A stretch of DNA of 64,000 bases from Geomonas subterranea (GCF_019063845.1 NZ_CP077683.1:3154501-3218500); one strand, 5' to 3'. Counted from the stretch's first letter, positions 20,981 through 30,802 are shown. Program-made: numbers and translations. The notes: generated by a model from the letters alone, not told the origin.

Positions 20981-22057
20981 CTAGCGCATCTTCAAAGTCG
21001 AGATGGCGACCAGGGCCAGGATGATGGTGATGATCCAGAACCTGACGATGATCTTCGGCTCGGCCACCCCCTTCAATTCAAAATGATGATGAATGGGCGC
21101 CATGCGGAAGATCCGCTTACCGCGGTACTTGTACGACCCCACCTGGAAAATTACCGAAAGAGCCTCGACCACGAACACGCCGCCGACGATGACCAGCAGG
21201 ATCTCCTGCTTGGTGAGCACGGCCAGGGTGCCGAGCCCTCCCCCGAGCGACAGCGAGCCGACGTCCCCCATGAATACCTCGGCGGGGTAGCTGTTGTACC
21301 AGAGGAACCCGAGACCCGCGCCGACCATGGCCCCGCACAGCACGGCGAGCTCGCCGCCGCCCGGGACGTAGGGGATCTGCAGGTAACCGGAGAGTCTCGC
21401 GTTGCCGGCGATGTAGCAGAACAGCATGTAGGTGGCGGCGTTGATCGCCACCGGGCCGATGGCCAGGCCGTCGAGGCCGTCCGTCAGGTTCACCGCGTTG
21501 CTCGCCCCCACGATGACCAGGGTGACGAACGGGATGAACAGTATCCCCAGCTCCGGGTGCAGCCTCTTGAAGAAGGGGAAGTACAGCTCGGTGGAGAAGC
21601 CGGGGAGGTTGTAGAGGAAGATGCCGACGCCGCCGGCCAGGATCACCTGCCAGAACATCTTCTGGCGCGGCGAGAGCCCCTTGGGGTTCTTCTCCACCAC
21701 CTTCTTGTAGTCATCCACGAAACCGAGCACGCCGTATCCCGCGATGATGAGCAGGGTGAGCCAGATGAAGACGTTCTTCAGGTCGGCCCACAGAAGGGTC
21801 GGCACGATGATGCAGACCAGGATCAGCACCCCGCCCATCGTCGGGGTCCCCTGCTTCTTCAGGTGCGACTCCGGGCCGTCGGTGCGGATCACCTGGCGCG
21901 CCTGCAGCCCTTCCAGCTTCCTAACCACCCAGGGCCCCACGATGAAGGAGAGCACCAGCGCCGTGATCATGGCGTAGATGGTACGGAATGTCAGGTATTT
22001 GAAGACGTTGAAAAGCTTGTAGTCCGAGGCGAGCGGATACAAAAGATGGTACAGCAT
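20981..22057 (-). CDS. mraY: Phospho-N-acetylmuramoyl-pentapeptide transferase
   Basis: This integral membrane enzyme makes lipid I on undecaprenyl phosphate. In 358 residues: the cytoplasmic GTPTMGG loop, the Asp pair in [17 protein letters not shown] and [11 protein letters not shown], ending in the HHHFELKG signature. About ten transmembrane helices are visible. The start shares one base with the murF stop (TGATG). Confidence 0.97.
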   Translation of the reverse strand: MLYHLLYPLASDYKLFNVFKYLTFRTIYAMITALVLSFIVGPWVVRKLEGLQARQVIRTDGPESHLKKQGTPTMGGVLILVCIIVPTLLWADLKNVFIWLTLLIIAGYGVLGFVDDYKKVVEKNPKGLSPRQKMFWQVILAGGVGIFLYNLPGFSTELYFPFFKRLHPELGILFIPFVTLVIVGASNAVNLTDGLDGLAIGPVAINAATYMLFCYIAGNARLSGYLQIPYVPGGGELAVLCGAMVGAGLGFLWYNSYPAEVFMGDVGSLSLGGGLGTLAVLTKQEILLVIVGGVFVVEALSVIFQVGSYKYRGKRIFRMAPIHHHFELKGVAEPKIIVRFWIITIILALVAISTLKMR

Positions 22058-23466
22058 CAGTCATGCCCCCCTTGTTTCGTGGGTGCCAGCGCCTCTTTTA
22101 CCGCCGTCGCCACCTTGTCCATCTTCATGCCGCGCGACCCCTTGAAGAGGACGCAGTCGCCGGGTTCGAGCCAGGCGATCAGTTCGCGGGATAGCTCCTC
22201 GTGGCTCGCCGCGTGCACGATCCGCTCTGCCGGGAGCCCCGCTTCCAGCGCACCCTTGGCGACCTCCCGGGCCAGCTCTCCCAAAAGGAAGAGACGCTCC
22301 ACGCTCGCCGCCGCCTTGCCGCCGAGCTCCCGGTGTGCCTCCTCGGTGCCCAGGCCAAGCTCCAGCATGTCGCCCAGGACCGCCGCGCATCTCGCGCCGC
22401 CGGCCACGTCCTTCAAGGTGGTGAGGGCGGCCGCCATGGAGGCGGGGTTGGCGTTGTAGCTGTCGTCGATGAGCGTCACCCCGGCGACGTCCTCGAGCTG
22501 GAAGCGCTTGTCGTAGGGGGTGAATTCCTCGAGCCCCTGGCGGATCACCGCTCCGGACACGCCCAGCGCATGTGCGGCTGCCGCCGCGGCCAGGGCGTTG
22601 TAGATGTTATGCCGGCCGTAGGCCCTGAGCGTCACCTGCTCCTCGCCGTCGGGAAGCCGCAAGGTGAAGCTCTCCCCCTCTTTACCGAGGCTCCTGATGG
22701 AGGCGGAGGAAATCTCGGCGCCGCGCAGGCCGAAGGTGAGCCGGGTCACGTTGAGGTGGGTCGGGCAGGCCGAGATGAGCGGATCGTCCACGTTGTAGAC
22801 GGCGACCGCGCCCTGTTTCAGGCGCAGGAACAGCTCACCTTTGGCGCGCGCCACACCTTCAACGCTCCCCAGGGTCTCCAGGTGCGCCGGGAAGGCGTTG
22901 GTGATGACCCCCACCTGCGGCTCGGCGATCTCGGCCAGCCGGTCTATCTCGCCGAACTCGCTCATGCCGATTTCGACCACCGCCCAGCGCTCGCGCCCGG
23001 TGAGGCGGAACAGGGTGAGCGGCAGGCCGATCAGGTTGTTCAGGTTCCCCTCGGTTTTCAAGCCGGGACCGGTCTGGGCCAGGATGCCCGCCAGCATCTC
23101 CTTGGTAGTGGTCTTGCCGTTGCTGCCGGTCACCGCCACCACCTTGAGGTCGAAGCGGCGGCGGTGCCAGGCGGCCAGGTCGCCAAGGGCGCGCAGGGTG
23201 TCCTTGACGGCGACGCCGCAGGCGCCCGCCGGAACACCGTTGCCGGCAAGCCAGCTCTCGGCCATGAGGAAGGTGGTGACGCCGCGTCCGGCCGCCGTAC
23301 CGATGAAGTCGTGGCCGTCGAAGCGCTCGCCGTTGAGCGCCACGAACAGCTCGCCCGGGGCCACCTGGCGCGAGTCGGTGGAGACGCCTGAGACTACGGT
23401 CTGCCCCTCGCCGATCAATCTACCGCCGGTCGCCTCGGCTATTTCCTTAAGCGTGAACATCGCCAT
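22057..23466 (-). CDS. murF: UDP-MurNAc-tripeptide--D-Ala-D-Ala ligase
   Basis: This Mur ligase completes the pentapeptide. The chosen start (23466, [15 protein letters not shown]) has AAGGA five bases upstream; further upstream the frame is repeat DNA. Motifs: [17 protein letters not shown]-loop [34 protein letters not shown] and the C-terminal [12 protein letters not shown]. It is 469 residues, full length. Confidence 0.96.
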   Translation of the reverse strand: MAMFTLKEIAEATGGRLIGEGQTVVSGVSTDSRQVAPGELFVALNGERFDGHDFIGTAAGRGVTTFLMAESWLAGNGVPAGACGVAVKDTLRALGDLAAWHRRRFDLKVVAVTGSNGKTTTKEMLAGILAQTGPGLKTEGNLNNLIGLPLTLFRLTGRERWAVVEIGMSEFGEIDRLAEIAEPQVGVITNAFPAHLETLGSVEGVARAKGELFLRLKQGAVAVYNVDDPLISACPTHLNVTRLTFGLRGAEISSASIRSLGKEGESFTLRLPDGEEQVTLRAYGRHNIYNALAAAAAAHALGVSGAVIRQGLEEFTPYDKRFQLEDVAGVTLIDDSYNANPASMAAALTTLKDVAGGARCAAVLGDMLELGLGTEEAHRELGGKAAASVERLFLLGELAREVAKGALEAGLPAERIVHAASHEELSRELIAWLEPGDCVLFKGSRGMKMDKVATAVKEALAPTKQGGHD

Positions 23467-23534
23467 CTGGATCCTTGTTTCCTTATGCTGCCGGACGCTT
23501 GCGCCCTTATTCTTTTTCCCTGTGCCTTCTTGGT

Positions 23535-23641
23535 CCACCTCCCCTCGCGGGAGGGGATAGGGGGTGGGGGAAGGTTCCATCATCTCGCTCTGCGTGCGGC
23601 TTCACCCACCTCCCTGCCCTCATCCGTCAAGGGAGGGTGGG
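23535..23641. repeat. Paired stem-loop repeat, copy 2
   Basis: CCACCTCCCCTCGCGGGAGGGG, then GGGGTGGGGGAAGGTTCCATCAT, CGGCTTCACCC, and finally CCGTCAAGGGAGGGTGG. The order of parts matches the copies at 10172 and 49589. It fills most of the murF-murE gap (23467-23700). Confidence 0.75.
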
Positions 23642-23700
23642 AAGCGGGTCTGCCGAAACTATGTAATGTGCCGCAAAATAAGGGAAAAGGGAACCTTTTT

Positions 23701-25215
23701 TTACGCCCTGAGCTTCAGGGCCGCGGCCGCCTCTTCTCTGTCGTCGAAGTGGAATTTCTCGGTGCCGACGATCTGGTAATCCTCGTGCCCCTTCCCCGCC
23801 AGGAGGACGATGTCCCCCGGGCGCGCGGCCAGGATGGCGGCGCGCACCGCGGTACGCCGGGACTCGATGGTGGCGAACCCCTTCTCGCGCACGCCCCCCT
23901 CCAGCTCTTCCAGGCTGTACTCCTTGAGGCCGGCCGGGATCCCCGCCCTGACGTCCGCGAGGATCGCCTCGGGGTCCTCGGTGCGCGGGTTGTCAGAGGT
24001 GACGATGGCGAGGTCGCTATAGCGGGCGGCGATCTCACCCATGACCGGGCGCTTTCCCTTGTCGCGGTCGCCGCCGCAACCGAAGAGGGTGATGATCCGG
24101 TCCGTCTTCAGCTCCGCTATGGTGGAGAGCACGTTCTCCAGGGCGTCGCCGGTATGGGCGTAGTCCACGAGGACGATGATCCCCTGCTCGTTGGGTACCC
24201 GCTCCAGGCGTCCCGGCACCTTCTTGTGCCCCTCGATCCCCGCCTCGATCGCCTCCCTGGGGACCCCCAGCGCGAGACCGGCGCCCACGGCGCCCATGAT
24301 GTTGTACAGGTTGAAGCGCCCCAGGAGGTCGGAGTTGATGTTGATCTCGCCAACCGGTGAGTTGAGCCGGCAGCGGATGCCGTGCACCGAGAAGTTCACC
24401 TCGGCGACGCTCAGGTCGGCCGGGCCGTCGACGGCGTAGGTGAGGACCGGAGCCGCCGACTCGGCGGCGATCCTCGCCCCGTACGGGTCGTCCAGGTTCA
24501 CCACGGCGCGCCTAAGCGGCTTGTGCACGTTCGGGGTCAAAAGGTCGGTGAAGAGCCGGAGCTTACTCTGGTAGTAGGACTCCATGTCCACGTGGTAGTC
24601 GAGGTGGTCGCGGGTCAGGTTGGTGAAGATGGCCACGTCGAAGATGCAGCCGTCCGCCCGGCGCTGCTCCAGCGAGTGCGAGGAGACCTCCATCACCGCC
24701 CCCTTCGCCCCCTGGTCCACGAGTTCCCTGAGGATCCGCTGCAGGTCGACCGATTCCGGGGTGGTGTTGGGGGCGGGGATGCTGGTATCCCCGAAGCGGT
24801 AGCTTATGGTACCGAGCACCGCGGCCGGTACGCCGGCACGCTCCATGATCCCCTCGACCAGATAGGTGGTGGTGGTCTTGCCGTTGGTGCCTGTGATGCC
24901 GACCAGCGGGATGTCACCGGTCGGCGTGCCGTAGAAGACCGCGGCCATGAGGCTCATGGCGCGGCGCGCATCGGGGACCTCGACACAGGTGACCCCGGCA
25001 ACGGCGCAGGGGCGGTCCGCAATAATTGCGACCGCCCCCCCCTTTACAGCGGATGCCACGAATTCGGTCCCGTCGCTCTTCACGCCGCGCAGGGCGAAGA
25101 AGAGGGCGCCGGGCGTCACCTGTCGCGAATCGTAACAGAGCGACGTTATCTCAACGGCGTCGTCCCCGGTCGGCTTGGCGTCCGGGACACAGGCCAGAAG
25201 TTGTCTCAGATTCAT
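23701..25215 (-). CDS. murE: UDP-MurNAc-Ala-Glu ligase MurE (probably DAP-adding)
   Basis: This Mur ligase adds the third peptide residue. The 504 residues include SLCYDSRQVTPGALFFAL, P-loop [33 protein letters not shown] and the residues TSDNPRTEDP, where the DNPR motif selects meso-diaminopimelate. GGGGGAAG precedes the ATG. It lies 14 bases after ftsI. Confidence 0.96.
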   Translation of the reverse strand: MNLRQLLACVPDAKPTGDDAVEITSLCYDSRQVTPGALFFALRGVKSDGTEFVASAVKGGAVAIIADRPCAVAGVTCVEVPDARRAMSLMAAVFYGTPTGDIPLVGITGTNGKTTTTYLVEGIMERAGVPAAVLGTISYRFGDTSIPAPNTTPESVDLQRILRELVDQGAKGAVMEVSSHSLEQRRADGCIFDVAIFTNLTRDHLDYHVDMESYYQSKLRLFTDLLTPNVHKPLRRAVVNLDDPYGARIAAESAAPVLTYAVDGPADLSVAEVNFSVHGIRCRLNSPVGEININSDLLGRFNLYNIMGAVGAGLALGVPREAIEAGIEGHKKVPGRLERVPNEQGIIVLVDYAHTGDALENVLSTIAELKTDRIITLFGCGGDRDKGKRPVMGEIAARYSDLAIVTSDNPRTEDPEAILADVRAGIPAGLKEYSLEELEGGVREKGFATIESRRTAVRAAILAARPGDIVLLAGKGHEDYQIVGTEKFHFDDREEAAAALKLRA

Positions 25216-25229
25216 ACTTCCCCCATGGA

Positions 25230-27194
25230 TCAGGCCGACGGCACGAAGCGCACCCAGACCTGGTCCTGCGTGGTGATGCGGGCTCCCGGCGGCGGGTTCT
25301 GCTCCACCGCGCGTCCGCTTCCCTGCAGCTTTACGTTGAGGCCGCGCTGCTCCATGACCCTCAGCACCTGCCTCATGCTCATGCCGCGGAAGTTCGGCAT
25401 GGCCCCGGCGTCAGCCCCCTCGACCGTTCCCCCCTCGACCACCGCCTGCTCCGCCTGCGGCGTGATCTTCTCGGGTACGGGCGCGGACTTCTTCTTGACG
25501 CTCTTGTCCGGCGGGACGTTCAGGTAGCACAGGCTCTGCTGCGCTATGGCACTGAAGGCCGGCGCGGCGACGATGCCGCCGTAGACGTTGGCGGTGGGCT
25601 CGTCCACCATCACCATGATGGCCAGCCTCGGTTTCTCCACCGGCACGAACCCGATGAAGGAGCCGATCCGCTTGCTGGCCGAATAGCTGCGCCCCTCGAC
25701 CTTCTGCGCGGTGCCGGTCTTGCCGGCGACACGGTAACCGTCTACCGCGGCCCCGGTGCCGGTCCCCCCTTCGACCACGACCCCTTCCAGCATGCGGGCC
25801 ACGGTCTTGGCGGTCTCGGGCGAGATGACCCGTCTTTTCACCTGCGGTCCGAACTGCTGCAAGACGACCCCTTCGTCGTCCACGATCCGGTCCACCAGGT
25901 AAGGCTTCATCAGGTTCCCGCCGTTGGCGACGGCCGAAACCGCGGCGGTGAGCTGCAGGGCCGTGGCGGTCACCCCCTGGCCGAAGGAGATGGTGGCGAG
26001 GTCGATGCCGTACCACTTCTCCTGGGGGCGGAGCATCCCGGAAACCTCGCCGGGAAGGTCGATACTGCTCTTCTCCCCGAACCCGAAACCGGTGAGCGCC
26101 GTGAACAGGCGCTGCGAACCGAGCCTCTGGCCGATCTTCGCGGCGCCGATGTTGCTCGAGTACTTGAGGATCTGCGGCACGGTCAGCGCACCGTACTTGT
26201 GCGTGTCATGGATGGTCCTGCCGTACATGTTGCAGGAGCCGTTCTCGCAGTTGAAGCTGTCCCCGGGGCGGATCACCCCCGCTTCCAGGGCCGCGGCAAC
26301 CAGGAAGATCTTGAAGGTGGAGCCGGGCTCGAAGCTGTCCGCTATGGCGCGGTTCCTGATCGCCCCCGGGGTCAGCTCCTTCATGTTGTTCGGGTTGAAG
26401 GAGGGGTAGTTGGCCATCGCCAGCACCCGCCCGGTGTCAGGCTCCATGACGATCGCGATCCCGGCCTTGGCGCCGTTTTTCTCGATGGTCTTGGTCAGTT
26501 CCTTCTCGGCTATGTACTGGATGTTCTTGTCCAGGGTGAGGACGACGTTGCTCCCCTTGGAGCCCGCCTTCCCCTCGCTCCCCTTCTTCAAGGCTATGTC
26601 GCGCCCGAGGGCGTCCCGCTCGGTCACCAGGTAGCCGGTGTTGCCGAGGATGATGTTGTCGTACTTCTTCTCGACCCCTTCCAGGCCGCTAGGGTCGAGC
26701 CCCGTGAAACCTATCACGTGAGCCGCAACCTGCGAGTTCGGGTAGAAGCGGCGGCTCTCCTTTACGAACCCGACACCCTCCAGGTCGAGGGCCTTCACCT
26801 TTTTCGCCTGCTCGGGGGGCATCCTGCGTGCCAGCCAGACGAAGTTCCTGGCCGCTTTCAGCTTGGCCTCGAGCTCCTCCCTCGTGCACCCAAGCACCGG
26901 GGCGAGTTGGGTGGCGGCCTCGGGGATGTTCTCCATGTTCCTGGTTTCCGCGTAGCAGGAGTCCATCTCGATGGAGACGGCGAAGGGGGCGCTGTTGCGG
27001 TCGAAGATCCCCCCCCGGCTGGGTGTCAGCGGGATGCTCTTCTGGTGCTGCTTCTCCGCGATCTTCACCAGCTTGTCGTTGTCCAGCACCTGCAGGTAGA
27101 AGGCGCGACCGGTAGCCGCTATGAAGAACCCGATGAAGAGCAGAGCCACGAAGCGCATGCGGACCCGGGCCCATTTCTCCCACTTGTCTATCAC
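25230..27194 (-). CDS. ftsI: Penicillin-binding protein FtsI/PBP3 with C-terminal PASTA domain
   Basis: This class B PBP is the septal transpeptidase partner of FtsW. It has an N-terminal transmembrane helix (residues 14-30), a dimerisation domain and a transpeptidase domain with S292-TFK, SSN (346-348) and KTG (492-494). The last 60 residues (NFRGMSMRQVLRVMEQRGL to VWVRFVP) form a single PASTA domain, more usual in Gram-positive SpoVD/PBP2x proteins than in enteric FtsI. The GTG start overlaps the ftsL stop by four bases. Length is 654 residues. Confidence 0.95.
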   Translation of the reverse strand: MIDKWEKWARVRMRFVALLFIGFFIAATGRAFYLQVLDNDKLVKIAEKQHQKSIPLTPSRGGIFDRNSAPFAVSIEMDSCYAETRNMENIPEAATQLAPVLGCTREELEAKLKAARNFVWLARRMPPEQAKKVKALDLEGVGFVKESRRFYPNSQVAAHVIGFTGLDPSGLEGVEKKYDNIILGNTGYLVTERDALGRDIALKKGSEGKAGSKGSNVVLTLDKNIQYIAEKELTKTIEKNGAKAGIAIVMEPDTGRVLAMANYPSFNPNNMKELTPGAIRNRAIADSFEPGSTFKIFLVAAALEAGVIRPGDSFNCENGSCNMYGRTIHDTHKYGALTVPQILKYSSNIGAAKIGQRLGSQRLFTALTGFGFGEKSSIDLPGEVSGMLRPQEKWYGIDLATISFGQGVTATALQLTAAVSAVANGGNLMKPYLVDRIVDDEGVVLQQFGPQVKRRVISPETAKTVARMLEGVVVEGGTGTGAAVDGYRVAGKTGTAQKVEGRSYSASKRIGSFIGFVPVEKPRLAIMVMVDEPTANVYGGIVAAPAFSAIAQQSLCYLNVPPDKSVKKKSAPVPEKITPQAEQAVVEGGTVEGADAGAMPNFRGMSMRQVLRVMEQRGLNVKLQGSGRAVEQNPPPGARITTQDQVWVRFVPSA

Positions 27195-27526
27195 TTGACC
27201 AGGACCACCTGCTGGTCGGTGGGGAGCGCCATGCCGAGCTCACCCTTGGCGAGCGCCTCGATGCGGGCCGGCGCCTTCAGGGACGCCACCTCCACCTTGA
27301 GGCGCTTGTTCTCCTGCTGCTGGTCCCGGTACTGCCTATTGGCCTCGCCGATCCTGAGGTTCAGGTCGATGACCTCGACCCGGGACCATACGTGGAAGAT
27401 GGAGACCAGCGTGAGCAGGACCATGACCCCCGTCAGATACCGGAAGCTGATCCAGTTTTCCCTTACTACCGCGCCGGGGCGTGCCGGTGCGGCGACCTTG
27501 CCGTAGGCAACTTTGCTCTGTGCCAT
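27191..27526 (-). CDS. ftsL: Cell division protein FtsL
   Basis: This is a small bitopic protein of 111 residues: cytoplasmic tail, one transmembrane helix (YLTGVMVLLTLVSIFHVW) and a periplasmic coiled coil with heptads (EANRQYRDQQQENKRLKVEV). It forms a complex with FtsB and FtsQ. Sequence conservation is weak in this family; the call rests on topology and position between rsmH and ftsI. AGAGGT precedes the ATG. Confidence 0.9.
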   Translation of the reverse strand: MAQSKVAYGKVAAPARPGAVVRENWISFRYLTGVMVLLTLVSIFHVWSRVEVIDLNLRIGEANRQYRDQQQENKRLKVEVASLKAPARIEALAKGELGMALPTDQQVVLVK

Positions 27527-27540
27527 AGTGGTACCTCTTG

Positions 27541-28479
27541 TTAAATCTTCTCGATGCCTCTAAGGCGTGCGCTCCTGGAGCGCGGGTTTGCATTCAGTTC
27601 GTCGTCCCCGGCCTTGACCGCTTTTTTGGTCAGCACCTTGTACTGCGGAACCCGGTTGCAGACGCAGATCGGGAGTTCCTTGGGGCAGGTGCAGCCGGCG
27701 GCGGCGTTACGGAAGGCCTCCTTGACGATGCGGTCCTCCAGCGAGTGGAAGGAGATCACCGCGCCGCGCCCCCCCGGCTTCAGGAGCTTCAGGAGGTCCG
27801 TGAGCCCATCCTCCAGGCTCTTCAGCTCCTCGTTGACCGCGATCCTGAGCCCCTGGAAGGTCCGGGTCGCCGGGTGCAGCCGCTCCTCCCACTTGGCCTT
27901 GGGTATGGCCCCCTTGATGATGTCCACCAGTTGCATGGTGGTCTCGATGGGGTGTTCCTGCCTGGCCTTCACGATGAAGGAGGCGATCCGCTTGGCCCAG
28001 CGCTCCTCGCCGTACTCCGCGATGATGCGGAACAGTTCGGCCTCGGAGAGGGTGTTCACCAGGTCCGCGGCGCTCGCGCCGGAGCTTCTGTCCATGCGCA
28101 TGTCCAGGGGAGCGTCGGCCTGGAAGCTGAAGCCCCGCTCCTCCTTGTCCAGCTGGTGGCTCGAGACACCCAGGTCGAGGACGAAACCGTCGATGGCGTC
28201 CACGCCGGTCTCGGCCAGGGTTGCCGCTATCGAGGAGAAGTTCCTCTGGAAGATCCTGACCCGGTCGCCGAAGGGGGCGAGCCGTTCGCGGGCCACCGCG
28301 ATCGCCTCCGCGTCCCGGTCGAACCCGATCAGCACGCCGTCCGGCGCGCTCGCGGTGAGCACCAGGCCGGCGTGGCCCGCGCCCCCGAGGGTGCCGTCCA
28401 CGTAGATGCCGCCGGCCCTGGGGGCGAGCAGTTCGAGGACCTCGTCCGGGAGCACCGATATGTGATGGAAGTCCTCCAT
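27541..28479 (-). CDS. rsmH: 16S rRNA (cytosine-1402-N4)-methyltransferase
   Basis: This SAM-dependent enzyme modifies C1402 of 16S rRNA. The 312 residues begin [14 protein letters not shown], then [13 protein letters not shown] (SAM motif), [10 protein letters not shown], the QAFRGLRI-type stretch [30 protein letters not shown] and a final [10 protein letters not shown]. The ATG abuts the mraZ stop directly. Confidence 0.97.
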   Translation of the reverse strand: MEDFHHISVLPDEVLELLAPRAGGIYVDGTLGGAGHAGLVLTASAPDGVLIGFDRDAEAIAVARERLAPFGDRVRIFQRNFSSIAATLAETGVDAIDGFVLDLGVSSHQLDKEERGFSFQADAPLDMRMDRSSGASAADLVNTLSEAELFRIIAEYGEERWAKRIASFIVKARQEHPIETTMQLVDIIKGAIPKAKWEERLHPATRTFQGLRIAVNEELKSLEDGLTDLLKLLKPGGRGAVISFHSLEDRIVKEAFRNAAAGCTCPKELPICVCNRVPQYKVLTKKAVKAGDDELNANPRSRSARLRGIEKI

Positions 28480-28962
28480 CTACAGGCCAAGCGCCGTGAG
28501 CCCCGGCGCGTCGATCGGGAAGTTCTGCTCGTCCTGGGCACAGACCTGGGCCCAGATGGCCTGGCTGTATATGTCGATTTTCTTCTGCATGCCGACGAAG
28601 TGGAGCTCACGCTCCAGCTGCGCGGCCTTTCTCAGGTCGGGGGGAACCAGGATGCGCCCCAGTTTGTCCGCCGTGCACTCGACGGCGGGAACCAGGATGG
28701 TGCGCCGCACCGAGGCGAGCTGATCCACTGAGAAGCCCAACGCCGCCCCGTCCTTCAGCCTTTCTTCCAGGGCGAGAAACTCACTGTGGGGATAGATGAC
28801 GAGACCGTAGCTCATCTGCTCCCCGCCCAGTCGCATCGGAATGGACTTGGTGAGGAAGAAGCGCTCGTCGCCGAAGCTGTCGACCAGAACCTCGCGAAAT
28901 TTCGCGGGAATGCTGGTGCGCCCCTTGGCGTCGATGGTCGTGTCGAACTTCCCTCTGAACAT
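28480..28962 (-). CDS. mraZ: Transcriptional regulator MraZ
   Basis: This AbrB-like double-domain DNA-binding protein represses the dcw promoter. ATG 28962 gives the conserved start MFRGKFDTTIDAKGRTSIPAKFRE. A second copy of the fold contains DKLGRILVPPDLRKAAQLE. The GTG at 28986 would lie inside the operator repeats and is rejected. Length is 160 residues, slightly longer than the E. coli protein. It is the first gene of the cluster. Confidence 0.95.
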   Translation of the reverse strand: MFRGKFDTTIDAKGRTSIPAKFREVLVDSFGDERFFLTKSIPMRLGGEQMSYGLVIYPHSEFLALEERLKDGAALGFSVDQLASVRRTILVPAVECTADKLGRILVPPDLRKAAQLERELHFVGMQKKIDIYSQAIWAQVCAQDEQNFPIDAPGLTALGL

Positions 28963-28982
28963 GGTTTCCCCGGCACCTGTTT

Positions 28983-29007
28983 CCACTTTATACCACTACA
29001 TACCACT
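28983..29007 (-). promoter_or_regulatory. MraZ operator: three 10-bp-spaced AGTGG repeats
   Basis: On the minus strand AGTGG occurs at 29007-29003, 28997-28993 and 28987-28983, exactly one helical turn apart. This is the arrangement known for MraZ boxes (TGG-type pentamers with 5-base spacers). It sits just downstream of the predicted transcription start. Confidence 0.85.
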
Positions 29008-29018
29008 TTCGTGCACGA

Positions 29019-29047
29019 ACTATACGGGAGGCAAGGGTTGATGTCAA
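29019..29047 (-). promoter_or_regulatory. dcw cluster promoter
   Basis: The -35 TTGACA (29047-29042), a 17-base spacer and the -10 TATAGT (29024-29019) are close to the sigma-70 consensus. Transcription would start near 29012, immediately before the MraZ repeats. Confidence 0.85.
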
Positions 29048-29183
29048 GGCAAAATTAGCGGCAAATAGGGAATTTTTGGGAGGTTTTCCGGTGGGTTAAG
29101 CGGGAGACGGGAACCGGTGGCAAGAAGTGGTAAAAGCGCGGGTGGTGAACCGGGGTCAATTAAAATATCAAGCGGACAGAGGG

Positions 29184-29220
29184 AAAAAACGCGGCGGGCG
29201 GGGCCTTGAGGGCCCCGCCC
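29184..29220 (-). terminator. Terminator after the 109-residue protein gene
   Basis: GGGCGGGGCC (29196-29205) pairs with GGCCCCGCCC (29211-29220) around a 5-base loop. On the minus strand six T residues follow after six bases. It insulates the dcw promoter from upstream transcription. Confidence 0.8.
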
Positions 29221-29234
29221 GGAACGGTGCGACA

Positions 29235-29564
29235 TCACTGGTTCTTTTTCCTGTCGAAGAGGGAAACCACGTTCCCCTTCTTCTGTCCTCCCCCGTTGTC
29301 GACCGGGGGCACCGGCTTTTGGGGCGGCTCGGGGGAGACGATCTTCTCGAGCATGACCGGCGTACCGGACATGGTGAAGGGGGCGCCGTTCACCTGGCTC
29401 TCGTCCAGGATCCAGTGATACACCTGGAGCGGCACGGTGAGCACCAGGAGCTGCACCTGCCACCACCCCGGCTTCCCATCGGGGATGATGTCCTCGATCC
29501 GGGCGTAGAAAGCGGGCTTGTTGTCGATGTGCGCCAGCACGATGTCGTTGATGGTTGTCGTCAT
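29235..29564 (-). CDS. Conserved hypothetical protein, 109 residues
   Basis: ATG 29564 has AGGAG eight bases upstream and starts MTTTINDIVLAHIDNKP. The N-terminal part carries an aromatic segment GWWQVQLLVLTVPLQVYHW; the C-terminal third is Pro/Lys/Gly-rich and disordered-looking, ending SLFDRKKNQ. No catalytic motif is visible and I do not recognise the family. It is 19 bases downstream of the cysteine-cluster protein gene, probably in the same operon. Confidence 0.75.
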   Translation of the reverse strand: MTTTINDIVLAHIDNKPAFYARIEDIIPDGKPGWWQVQLLVLTVPLQVYHWILDESQVNGAPFTMSGTPVMLEKIVSPEPPQKPVPPVDNGGGQKKGNVVSLFDRKKNQ

Positions 29565-29583
29565 GGTGACTTCTCCTTTGCGG

Positions 29584-30078
29584 TCAAAGCAGGGGGCCGT
29601 CCATGCTCCGCCCCGGGAACAGGGCGCGGATCTCCGCGTAGCGGGCGGCAAGCTCCTGCTCCATCTTGTAAAAGCGGGAGACTTCCTCCCGCGGCAACTG
29701 ATCCTCGATGAGGTCGCAGTTAAAGGTGATGCAGTTGAAGGGGCGGTACCCCGGCGGGATCAGGCACTCCGGCTCACCAAGGTACGGGCAGAGCCCGTTG
29801 TCGAAGCGAGGCGCGAAGAGCGGCTTCCCGGCGGCCAGGTAGACCAGGAGGTCGACCGCGCTGAAATGGTACTTTCCCCTCGCGCAGCAGGCCCCGCCGC
29901 AGCCGGCGCAATGGGCGGCGGCGTCCACCTGGGCGACCAGTTGCTGCATCGCCTCCTTGTGCGCCGCCATGCCGCGTGCGAACTCTTCCAACTCCAGGCG
30001 GACGGGATGGGGCAGGCGCCCGAACGCCGCCGTCACCCTGTGCACAGCCTCTTGCCACTCATGATCCCAACCTGCCAC
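29584..30078 (-). CDS. YkgJ-family cysteine cluster protein
   Basis: This is a 164-residue protein with CAGCGGACC in the middle and CPYL, CLIP, CITFNC further on, the spacing of the YkgJ/UPF0153 zinc- or iron-chelating family. The biochemical role of the family is unclear. A GTG start at 30078 with GAGG six bases upstream is used. The N-terminal third is helical (RLELEEFARGMAAHKEAM). Confidence 0.8.
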   Translation of the reverse strand: MAGWDHEWQEAVHRVTAAFGRLPHPVRLELEEFARGMAAHKEAMQQLVAQVDAAAHCAGCGGACCARGKYHFSAVDLLVYLAAGKPLFAPRFDNGLCPYLGEPECLIPPGYRPFNCITFNCDLIEDQLPREEVSRFYKMEQELAARYAEIRALFPGRSMDGPLL

Positions 30079-30097
30079 GTGAAACCTCGTGCAACAT

Positions 30098-30129
30098 AAA
30101 AAAACGCCGTCCGGAGCGACCGGAAGGCG
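30098..30129 (-). terminator. Intrinsic terminator downstream of rnpB
   Basis: CGCCGTCCGG (30105-30114) pairs with CCGGAAGGCG (30120-30129) around AGCGA, with one mismatch. On the minus strand it is followed by seven T residues. It ends leftward transcription from the rnpB side before the YkgJ-type gene. Confidence 0.75.
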
Positions 30130-30353
30130 GGGCTAAATGCTCAAACCGCTTATTTAATGCAAAGACGCAGAGACGGCACAAAACGATGAACGGCAAAAGC
30201 ATGAGGCAGCCGCGGTTCCAGTTTTTCTTTGCGGCTTTGCCTTCAGGGCCGGTTCAACATCCATGCGTACAGCCCGCCGGCACCACGCAGGTGGCCGGAA
30301 GACGGGCAGATGCCGAAGGTTGAACGCTGAACGTTGAACGATCTATTTGTATA
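30130..30353. repeat. Repeat-like spacer downstream of rnpB
   Basis: It contains GCAAAGACGCAGAGACG (about 30160-30176) and an approximate inverse TTTCTTTGCGGCTTTGCC (about 30225-30242), an imperfect inverted repeat. A GTTGAACG/CTGAACG tandem (about 30319-30340) follows. No open reading frame is convincing. Confidence 0.4.
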
Positions 30354-30783
30354 TTGGCCGAAGCAGCCCGTAAGCCGGGTTCTGTTCCCGCCACCGGTTA
30401 CCCGGAGGCGGGCGATGATCATTCATCTAGGAGTACCGTTGCCGGCACCCTCAAGCAACCAACCCGGAAGCACGGACGGGCCGTCCTTGGCGCTTCCCTA
30501 TTTGGTCTTGCTCCTGGTGGGGTTTACCTGGCATCCGGCGTCGCCGCCGGACCCGGTGAGCTCTTACCTCACCCTTTCACCCTTACCCCCCTTCGCCAAG
30601 GCTTCGGGGGGCAAGCCCCTTAAGCTTTGGAATTGGCGGGCGGACTTCTCTCTGTGGCACTTTCCCTGGGGTTGCCCCCGCTGGACGTTATCCAGCACCA
30701 TGCCCTGTGGAGCCCGGACTTTCCTCCCTCCACCATCGCCAAAGGCTACGGTGAACAGCGATCATCTGGTCTGCTTCGGCCAA
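30354..30783 (-). ncRNA. rnpB: RNase P RNA (class A)
   Basis: This is the catalytic RNA that matures tRNA 5' ends. On the minus strand the RNA starts GGCCGAAGCAGACCAGAUGA and soon reads GAGGAAAGUCCGGGCUCCAC, the universal P4/J-region signature. It ends ACAGAACCCGGCUUACGGGC followed by CUGCUUCGGCC, which pairs with the 5' end to form P1 (30356-30366 with 30771-30781). A GC-rich stem around 30588-30622 lies in the variable specificity region. About 430 nt, somewhat longer than E. coli M1 RNA. Frames read across this locus are not genes. Confidence 0.93.
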
Positions 30784-30802
30784 ATCTCACAAACTGGTTC
30801 TG

